From Sphaerosporella brunnea (Eukaryota > Ascomycota > Pezizomycetes > Pezizales > Pyronemataceae), in the NCBI GenBank assembly GCA_008704415.1, contig VXIS01000595.1, forward strand, positions 1 to 13,539: a DNA stretch of 13,539 nucleotides. The letters run 5' to 3'. Of the stretch, positions 1-5,037 are shown piece after piece. Under the pieces are notes generated by a model. It saw only the letters and a program-made list of their open reading frames with translations. It was not told the origin of the DNA and did no database searches. Position 1 is the first letter of the stretch, and every line of letters starts with the position of its first letter. The translations under genes and the position numbers were made by a program.

Positions 1-296
1 ACAACGAGAGCGGGAACAAGATCCGAAGGCAGGACAAGCGGCGCGACGCGGACGGTCAGGATTCAGATTGGAACGAAGGTACTCAGGTTGACATACAAAG
101 GTTCAGTAAAGAGGAAAGGAAAAACAAACAACAAAGCGGAAGTGAAGGCCCCTTATAGCACTCACGTGATTGCGGTGCACCGCGCCACGTGGTAGCCAAA
201 AATAACCTCGGTTTGGAGCCACCCAACTGAGCCTCCCTACAGAGCCTCATCACGACACCACAAACAACCCCCATTTCCAAACCTCGCCACGTGACA
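1..296 (-). repeat. LTR of second retroelement family (left part cut by window)
   Basis: This stretch aligns by eye with the LTR at 10139-10465: both carry an AGGCAGGACAAG block, a GAACGAAGG block, a TTGACATAC block, a purine-rich stretch, CAACAAAGCGG, and ATAACCTCGG in the same order. The right end reads GTGACA at 291-296, which on the minus strand is a TGTCAC start like that of the main family. No purine tract follows beyond 296, so this is probably a solo LTR or the 5' LTR of an element lying to the left; the window begins inside it and cannot decide. It holds three CACGTG hexamers (173-178, 186-191, 288-293). The end at 296 is inferred from the alignment. Confidence 0.6.
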
Positions 297-402
297 ACCA
301 TCCACGGAGGGGTAAATCTGAGAACAGCAAATGAATCAGCATCCTTTGAAGCCTTAGATCTGAGAGTTCTAGCTGATTTCATCGAGAGTAAAAGCTGGTA
401 GC

Positions 403-951
403 TTAGTCGGAAAACTCTATCCAAACTCGCGCCGTGACAGTTGAATAGGACGGACGTTGCCGTGATGGCGAAACGCGAGGAGGTTGAAACTTCTTCGGTA
501 CTGCAGAGGTGGGCTTATTACGTGGGTCAGGCTTGCGTTTGAGTTGATGTTTGGGGCTTGTCTTTGGAGGAGGGTTTTCAGGCTCTTGTGGAAGTGGAAG
601 CCGAAAAGAAAATAGATATTGTTTAGGAACAGCACTTGCGGTACCGTAAAAACCCGGATAAAAGATACCCCCCCCAAATTTGGTTAGCGGCAAATAATTG
701 CCTTATAGGGAAGTTAATGTCTCCAAAATGAAGTCAGTAAAAAACAAAAACCCTCCTTCGTAAGCTTAAAAGTTTCCCTATAAGGCAATTATTTACCGCC
801 AACCAAATCTTGGGGGGGTATCTTTTATCCGAGTTTTTACGGTACCACTTTCTGGCCTCAAAACAGATGGAATAGAGTTCATAGCTGTGAGAGAGATAAC
901 CTTCAGTAGGAACCTGTCACGCTGGCATTCAGCCTCGCGATATGCACGTTG
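403..951 (-). pseudogene. Unidentified open frame split by a palindromic transposon
   Basis: On the minus strand the frame runs open from 951 (just after a TGA at 952-954) to about 845, is interrupted by the 644-842 insertion, and resumes in the same frame from 641 to a TAA at 403-405. Removing the insert with one TA copy gives about 115 codons without a stop. The only ATG in the upstream part is about 18 codons before the insertion point. The downstream part is rich in Pro, Lys, Arg and Ser (repeated PKK, PPP and KRK-like pieces) and would be basic and probably disordered. I do not recognise a family. It may be the 3' end of a host gene, or of an old transposon gene, whose upstream part has decayed. 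A chance open frame is possible, but matching phase on both sides of the insert argues mildly against it. Confidence 0.4.
644..842. mobile_element. Palindromic MITE-like element 1 (TA target duplication)
   Basis: Two arms of 69 bp (644-712 and 774-842) are inverted copies with a few mismatches around a 61-nt AT-rich centre. The ends read CCGTAAAAACCCGG and its inverse with one change, flanked by TA on both sides (642-643, 843-844). TA duplication plus terminal inverted repeats is the signature of Tc1/mariner-pogo-type non-autonomous elements. There is no coding capacity. The symmetry extends two bases beyond the TA (GGTACC on both sides), which may be chance. It interrupts the minus-strand frame at 403-951. 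Confidence 0.8.
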
Positions 952-999
952 TCACGCCAAGCCGCTTACGGTTTAGCGCGCCCTAAAACGGCGCTATTC

Positions 1000-1038
1000 C
1001 CAAAATGGGGGCCGTCTCTTATACCCGAGTCAATACGG
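1000..1038. repeat. Degenerate single terminus related to the palindromic MITEs
   Basis: Read on the minus strand from the TA at 1039-1040, this begins CCGTATTGACTCGGGTATAA and continues through a C-run and an ATTTTGG block, matching the left end of the 644-842 element in order and spacing with about a quarter of positions changed. I see no partner end nearby, so this is likely a remnant of an older or partly deleted relative. Confidence 0.45.
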
Positions 1039-1156
1039 TATGTGCGCGCATGAAGTACCTTTTTTGGTGAGGAAATGCGACTCCGCTGCGGCTCAGCTTA
1101 TGTAAACCCCGTCTCATGCCTCCAAACGCTTGAGAGTACAACCAACACCACACAAA

Positions 1157-1294
1157 ATGATCCTGCGACAGCGCCTCCTCCTCCTTGAAAGAAAGCGCGA
1201 AATTATTTATCAGGATGCCCAGCGAGTGCGAAAAATTCTAGCCGGCAATCAAAGGAAACGCAGGTGCCCTCCAGAGACCGGTAGAGTGAAGTGA
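1157..1294 (+). CDS. Small basic ORF, unidentified (45 codons)
   Basis: An ATG with A at -3 (context ACAAAATGA) opens a 45-codon frame ending in TGA at 1292-1294. The product would be strongly basic and helical-looking: a Leu-rich start, then alternating Lys/Arg, Glu and hydrophobic residues, then a KRKR-like basic patch. It lies divergently to the split minus-strand frame at 403-951, about 200 bp away. It could be the first exon of a longer gene or transposase remnant, or a chance frame. No family is recognised. Confidence 0.25.
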   Translation: MILRQRLLLLERKREIIYQDAQRVRKILAGNQRKRRCPPETGRVK

Positions 1295-2390
1295 AGCTTG
1301 ATAGGCTACCAAGCGAAAACTGGAAGACATATTTGTTTTCACGGTCAGGTAGTAATCGTAGTTGAATTAAATGTACGGGCGCCGGTGCGGGGTTCATGTT
1401 GATGGTTGGTGCGCTCCAGATTCAACGTCACACACACCCTCGACAACCACACTAATCGCCCGGAAATGCCAAGCCTGTGCGTTGGCACTCCGAAAACCCC
1501 GCACACTTTGGCTTCACGATGTTTTTGTGGTGTGTGTGTCCGCTCTACCAGGCGAGGTAGAGTGTACGGTTTCGATTCAACAACTCATTTGCGTCCGCGA
1601 TTTGCCTGTTACCACTCAGTAACCTCAGCCGATAGTCCTCACGGCTACGGAATGAACGTTTAACGCCAGTTAGCAAGGCGGTAGCGCTTGCAGTGAGCTT
1701 TCCCATCGAGACGGAACGGAACTATATCGTGCGAAGCCTGCGAGCGATACGATCGACCCAAGCCCGCAACCCGTAACAGGGGCCCCCTCTGCGAGGAGAC
1801 GGGCGCAACACTCCTAGAGAGGAATGCGATAATGTTGAGCAAACAAGTTTCAAAATATCATGGTGGCGCTCGATGCACTCACATAATACTTTTCGACTGG
1901 AGAAATATGATCGGATTAGATTTTGAGACGACCGCGTCAGAACACGAGGACTGGAACGAGATAACTGCACCGATCGGATGGTGGGCGGTGACGGAGCATT
2001 TTGCGCATGAAACAGAAAAGTGTCCACTGGAGAATGGAAAAACCTTCCGGCAGGCCCTTTTCGGTGTAGTTGTGGATGCAGTGAGGAGGGCGGCGGCTAC
2101 CGCAGACTAGAGTTCGAACAAATATTTCTATGGGGAGCCTGAAACGATACCTATGTGTGGGACCCGGGAAAGGTGCACTGGAGTGGTTGGGGGGCCAGAG
2201 GGGGATGGATGGATGATGAATGCTACTGTTGATTGGACTCTTGATACAGTTGAGGACGCCTTGAGCTGGGCGACCGGGTCAAAAATGACCCGAACATGTA
2301 ATTTTTAGTTTTTTTTGGGGCGCAAGTCTATGCCAAGCGCTTATATAATTATGTTAAGTGTTCCTACGGCAACTGTTGTTGGTATACCGT
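1295..2390. other. Stretch without a supported gene
   Basis: Both strands contain overlapping frames of 60-100 codons with no recognisable domain, start context or relation to each other. The region also holds a short perfect hairpin at 2275-2292 (7-bp stem CGGGTCA, loop AAAA). I see no RNA gene or transposon end apart from a TACCGTAT just before 2393 that resembles the MITE termini. Confidence 0.4.
1832..2110 (+). CDS. Doubtful ORF, 92 codons, no recognised domain
   Basis: This ATG-to-TAG frame would encode a 92-residue acidic-to-neutral protein with a Trp-rich middle (two adjacent Trp residues near residue 50) and an Ala-rich end. No signal peptide, membrane segment or motif is visible. 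A frame of similar length overlaps it on the opposite strand, which weakens the case. It is listed only because it is the best open frame with an ATG in this part of the window. Confidence 0.18.
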   Translation: MLSKQVSKYHGGARCTHIILFDWRNMIGLDFETTASEHEDWNEITAPIGWWAVTEHFAHETEKCPLENGKTFRQALFGVVVDAVRRAAATAD

Positions 2391-2394
2391 ATTA

Positions 2395-2662
2395 CCGTAA
2401 AAACTCGAGAGCAAGAGAATGGCTAGTAGCAAAACTAAGGATTTTCTATGGAGGGGTGTGTACCAGAAATGGAAGTGTGATGGAGACTAAGTGTCGAAGT
2501 GGTGGCCGTGTAACGAGTAGAGCAGGTTCGCTCTGTGGCAACACCCCGAAACCACCACTTCGACACTTAGTCTCCATCACACTTCCATTTCTGGTACACA
2601 CCCCTCCATAGAAAATCCTTAGTTTTGCTACTAGCCATTCTCTTGCTCTCGAGTTTTTACGG
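2395..2662. mobile_element. Long nearly perfect palindrome, MITE-like element 2
   Basis: The arms 2395-2505 and 2552-2662 (111 bp each) are exact inverted copies as far as I can read, around a 46-nt centre. The ends are CCGTAAAAACTCG and its inverse, flanked by TA at 2393-2394 and 2663-2664. The terminal 13 bases are the same family as the 644-842 element, but the interior is different. A transcript would fold into a hairpin of more than 100 bp. No protein is encoded. Its right-hand TA is also the left-hand TA of the next element, so the two abut exactly. Confidence 0.85.
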
Positions 2663-2664
2663 TA

Positions 2665-3216
2665 TCTCGGCCATAAGGCAATTTCGACGGCGCGAAACTA
2701 GTGGAAGCCGACCAGTAAGGAGGCGCCTGGAGAAAGGTGGTGGGTGAAGAAAATCTGAGCGCGTGACGTATATGGAGACGCGATGGAGATGGCTCACGCC
2801 GCAACATCCCTCTGCGACACATCCGTTAAAGAACTCCACCAAAATTTATTTCAAGTAACTGTGTGCAGTATTCCGTTGCAAAAATAGACCGCTGATCTAA
2901 AACCCAGGCTCCAGTCAACCGTAAGTGCACCAGGTCCGGCAAGGTAGACAAACCAGCACTACTTGTTCCAGTATTTTTGGCTCCAAAATGGGCAATTACT
3001 GAAGCGCAGTGTTGCTAGCTGCTGTGTGAGGTTGCTGCTGAGGCGTTGGCTGCGGCAGTCGTCGCTATGGTCTCCTTCTCGATGCGCTGTTTAAGGATTT
3101 CTGTCACGCGAACTTTACTTAATAATTTTTTCTTCACCCACCACCTTTCTCCAGGCGCTTCCTTACTGGTCGGCTTCCACTAGTTTTGCGCCGTCGAAAT
3201 TGGCTTATGGCCGAGA
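2665..3216. mobile_element. 552-bp inverted-repeat element 3 (TA-flanked)
   Basis: Terminal inverted repeats of 89 bp (2665-2753 and 3128-3216) start TCTCGGCCATAAG and differ at about three positions. They are flanked by TA (2663-2664, 3217-3218). The 374-bp centre encodes no recognisable transposase, so this is a non-autonomous element, probably of the Tc1/mariner superfamily on the basis of the TA duplication. On the minus strand, about 54 codons from the right repeat into the centre are open, ending in an Ala/Thr/Ser-rich tail; I do not claim a gene. The interior is unrelated to elements 1 and 2. Confidence 0.75.
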
Positions 3217-3253
3217 TAATATGATAGAAGTTGCGATACAGTAGAAGCTGTCT

Positions 3254-3392
3254 ATAAGAATATGGCTTATAAGAATATGCTGTGTATAAGAATACCTGGT
3301 CGCGGTCCCGACGATTTTGTATGGTGAATAAGAATTATTTTTTTTCAAGAATCTTCCAGTGAAACGGGCAAAGATTTGTATGGTATTCTTAT
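3254..3392. repeat. Recurrent ATAAGAATA motif in the pogo-like element
   Basis: ATAAGAATA occurs at 3254-3262, 3269-3277 and 3286-3294; a near copy ATAAGAATT is at 3328-3336; the inverse TATTCTTAT is at 3384-3392. The first copy overlaps the terminal inverted repeat. Such subterminal repeats are often transposase-binding sites in DNA transposons; that role is inference here. Confidence 0.5.
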
Positions 3393-3487
3393 AAAAAAGA
3401 CAATCCACCGGAGCCCATAATCACAACTGCGCGAGGCTTCTCAGCAACGGGACCTGGAAAAGCGGAATGTCAAAGTCACCAGTGCTG

Positions 3488-3492
3488 TAAGC
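3488..3492. repeat. Target-site duplication, left copy (TAAGC)
   Basis: TAAGC directly precedes the 5' LTR and is repeated exactly at 9036-9040 after the 3' LTR. A 5-bp duplication is the norm for Ty3/gypsy integrases and fixes the LTR boundaries. Confidence 0.93.
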
Positions 3493-3539
3493 TGTCACGG
3501 CTCAAGGTTAAGGGGTGGCTCGGCGCTAGGGTTAGGGTG

Positions 3540-3585
3540 TCACGTGACGCGGCGCACCGCGGTCACGTGATGGGAAAGCATAAAT
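3540..3585 (+). promoter_or_regulatory. LTR promoter: paired E-boxes and TATA-like box
   Basis: Two TCACGTGA octamers lie at 3540-3547 and 3563-3570, 23 bp apart (about two helical turns), around a GC-rich centre that makes a larger imperfect dyad. CATAAAT follows at 3579-3585. CACGTG is the core site of bHLH factors (for example the Cbf1/Pho4 type in fungi); which factor binds here is unknown. The 3' LTR has both sites (8795-8800, 8818-8823). In the minus-strand copy, the site nearest the LTR start has one base changed (CACGTA instead of CACGTG). Confidence 0.5.
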
Positions 3586-3630
3586 GGCGAGGTTTCACTT
3601 GTTTTTGTTTCTTTTCTTCTTTTCTTCTTT

Positions 3631-3639
3631 ACAGAACGT
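3631..3639 (+). promoter_or_regulatory. Candidate self-primer at transcript 5' end
   Basis: ACAGAACGT lies directly after the pyrimidine tract and is the exact complement of the sequence at 3784-3792 just inside the LTR. In Tf1 of fission yeast, the first 11 nt of the transcript anneal to the primer-binding site and prime reverse transcription without a tRNA. By analogy the RNA would begin at or near 3631. The same site is preserved at 8885-8893 and, inverted, at 12687-12695. An alternative reading is a 3' splice site, because pyrimidines followed by ACAG look like an acceptor. Confidence 0.55.
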
Positions 3640-3783
3640 CTTGTATACTAGCGAACCTAGTAACCTTGAACCACCTTGTCTTGTCTCGTCTTCTTCTGCC
3701 TCTTGTCCTTGTCCTCCTGCCTCCGGTCCTTGCCTCGAAAGCTACGTACCTTGGACGTTTCCTTGCGCCTGTCCCGTTACAGT

Positions 3784-3792
3784 ACGTTCTGT
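3784..3792 (+). other. Candidate primer-binding site (self-complementary type)
   Basis: ACGTTCTGT begins 2 nt after the LTR end. All nine bases pair with ACAGAACGT at 3631-3639 and the match stops there. I recognise no tRNA 3'-end complement in this position, for example none of the usual initiator-tRNA type. Confidence 0.55.
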
Positions 3793-3852
3793 CGAACTAT
3801 CTCCAACCTACGTAGCTCCCGCTCCTGCTCCCGACCTCGACACACCCTGCCG

Positions 3853-4863
3853 ATATACAAAGCTATCTCCGACGACCTCTGGGCACGCCTCGTGGCTGCC
3901 AGCGCTCTCACCAATCTTGAAAACAACGACCCTCTCGACTATATCCACAGAATCTGCACCGAAGTCCTCAGCACCCCTGACTATACACCTGCACCCACGG
4001 ACGACGACCTTACCTTAGCCGAAGAAACCGCTCGAGCTGACGCTGCCGAGCAAGAACTGGTCCGTCAACGAGAAATCATCACCCGCCTCCTGGGTCAGCC
4101 GGCACCGGAGAACCATGGAGCACGAGGTGACAAGCTCGCGGACGCGCCTATGTTCGACGGCATCCGCGAGAAGCTTCGGTCGTTTGTCGCCCAGCTCCGT
4201 CTCAAGCTGTTCGCAGACACCACACGTTTCCCAACCCCCCAGCTACAGTTGTCCTATGCCATCAACCGATGCGAAGGCCGTGCCATGGAACAACTCCTCC
4301 CCTACATTCGCGATAATGGCACGATTACAGGACTCGACGATGTTGAAGACGTCATCAGCGTCCTCCAGACTGCCTTCGGTGACCCGGACCGCGCCGCCAC
4401 AGCTCGTCACAAGCTCCAAACCCTTCGACAAGGCAACAAGGAATTCTCGCTATACTACGCCGAGTTCTCCAGGCTGGTCTCCGATTTGGATTGGGATCAA
4501 CGTGCCACCATGGATGCCCTCCGGCATGGACTCTCAATCGAAATCCTCGAGAAGCTCATCGGCACCCCAAATCCCACCAACCTTAACGACTTTGTCAACC
4601 TGTGCCAACGTCTTGACTCCCAAATCCGTGCCGTTGAGCATCTCCGCAAACTCCGGTCTAGCACTTCGTCTTCAACCTCCCGCAACGCCAGTCACCATGC
4701 GGTCACTACTCCACAACGACTCCGCACGCCTCAAGGAACCTTCGCCCCCACTTCGGCCCCCCAGCCTCAACCTGAGACTACGCAGCCCGTACCTACACCC
4801 ATGGACCTTTCCGCCAATTGCCGCAAGATCACACCCCAGGAACGAGCTGCCCGGCTTGCCTAG
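3853..4863 (+). CDS. gag: Gag capsid region, ended early by TAG
   Basis: Gag forms the particle that packages the element RNA. The reading frame is open from 3664, but the first in-frame ATG is at 4150, inside recognisable gag sequence. The conserved-looking part begins around 3853, where an ATA stands in a plausible start position. Roughly 4255-4660 is a typical retrotransposon capsid domain: a Phe- and Leu-rich helical segment with an AFGDPDR piece, a TLRQG piece, an FSRL piece and an LRHGLS-like piece. A charged, coiled-coil-like stretch (about 4009-4090) precedes it. The frame stops at TAG 4861-4863, directly before the zinc knuckle. The stop could come from CAG by one C-to-T change. Start and ancestral codon are inference. 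Confidence 0.85.
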   Translation: MYKAISDDLWARLVAASALTNLENNDPLDYIHRICTEVLSTPDYTPAPTDDDLTLAEETARADAAEQELVRQREIITRLLGQPAPENHGARGDKLADAPMFDGIREKLRSFVAQLRLKLFADTTRFPTPQLQLSYAINRCEGRAMEQLLPYIRDNGTITGLDDVEDVISVLQTAFGDPDRAATARHKLQTLRQGNKEFSLYYAEFSRLVSDLDWDQRATMDALRHGLSIEILEKLIGTPNPTNLNDFVNLCQRLDSQIRAVEHLRKLRSSTSSSTSRNASHHAVTTPQRLRTPQGTFAPTSAPQPQPETTQPVPTPMDLSANCRKITPQERAARLA

Positions 4864-5004
4864 GGTCGCTGTCTCTACTGCGGCGGCCACGGGCACTTGG
4901 CTGCGACCTGCCCCAATAAGCCGGCCCACCTCCGAGCCGCCGCCACCACTACGACTACCACGCTCACTCCCCTCCCGACCGACAACCAGTCGGGAAACGT
5001 CTAG
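4864..5004 (+). pseudogene. gag: Gag nucleocapsid tail beyond the premature TAG
   Basis: The same frame continues for 46 codons after the TAG. It encodes a perfect CCHC zinc knuckle (Cys codons 4870, 4879, 4909 and His codon 4894, spacing C-x2-C-x4-H-x4-C), then an Ala/Thr/Pro-rich tail, and ends at TAG 5002-5004. The knuckle binds element RNA in the particle. Its position immediately behind the first TAG shows that TAG is a lesion and not the natural end of gag. The last sense codons overlap the frameshift site. Confidence 0.8.
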
Positions 5005-5037
5005 ACCAGCCACACATTAATGGCTATGCTGCTGGTC
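4992..5037 (+). promoter_or_regulatory. -1 ribosomal frameshift signal between gag and pol
   Basis: The heptamer GGGAAAC at 4992-4998 sits in gag phase as G GGA AAC, which fits X XXY YYZ and is among the efficient retroviral slippery sites. The gag TAG is at 5002-5004. After a 5-nt spacer, GACCAGC (5004-5010) pairs perfectly with GCTGGTC (5031-5037), a 7-bp stem with a 20-nt loop. A -1 slip at this point enters exactly the pol frame, which is open from 4920 onward. A pseudoknot partner for the loop is not clear. Confidence 0.8.

Larger units (their letters stand above)
3493..3781 (+). repeat. 5' LTR of the chromovirus (289 bp)
   Basis: It starts TGTCACGGCT and ends CCCGTTACA. It is the same length as the 3' LTR and differs from it at 5 of 289 positions by my alignment. 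It contains a pair of TCACGTGA sites, a CATAAAT TATA-like box, a long pyrimidine tract (3599-3630) and the probable transcript start region. It also contains TAGGGTTAGGG at 3527-3537, two units of the fungal telomere repeat. Confidence 0.95.

Noticed and set aside
431..439. GCCGTGACA, identical to the inverse of an LTR start, as the right end of the left-edge LTR
   Set aside because: The alignment with the 10139-10465 LTR fits an end at 296, and 431-439 falls inside the split minus-strand frame; probably coincidence.
2275..2292. Perfect 7-bp hairpin followed by a T-rich stretch, like a bacterial terminator
   Set aside because: The context is a fungal transposon region with no gene ending there; a bacterial-type terminator makes no sense here.
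3599..3640. Pyrimidine tract plus ACAG as a 3' splice site
   Set aside because: Possible, but no matching donor was identified and the complementarity to 3784-3792 explains the conserved ACAG better; kept only as an alternative.
3584..4018. 144-codon ATG frame across the LTR and gag start
   Set aside because: Low-complexity translation of the LTR pyrimidine tract and then an alternative frame of gag; no relation to gag domains.
4861..4863. TAG as a programmed readthrough stop between gag and pol
   Set aside because: It lies before the zinc knuckle and in gag phase, and a proper frameshift site stands at the true gag end; a lesion is simpler.
4115..5020. 301-codon frame overlapping gag
   Set aside because: Other-frame translation of gag, rich in Ser, Pro and Thr; the capsid domain and zinc knuckle lie in the gag frame.
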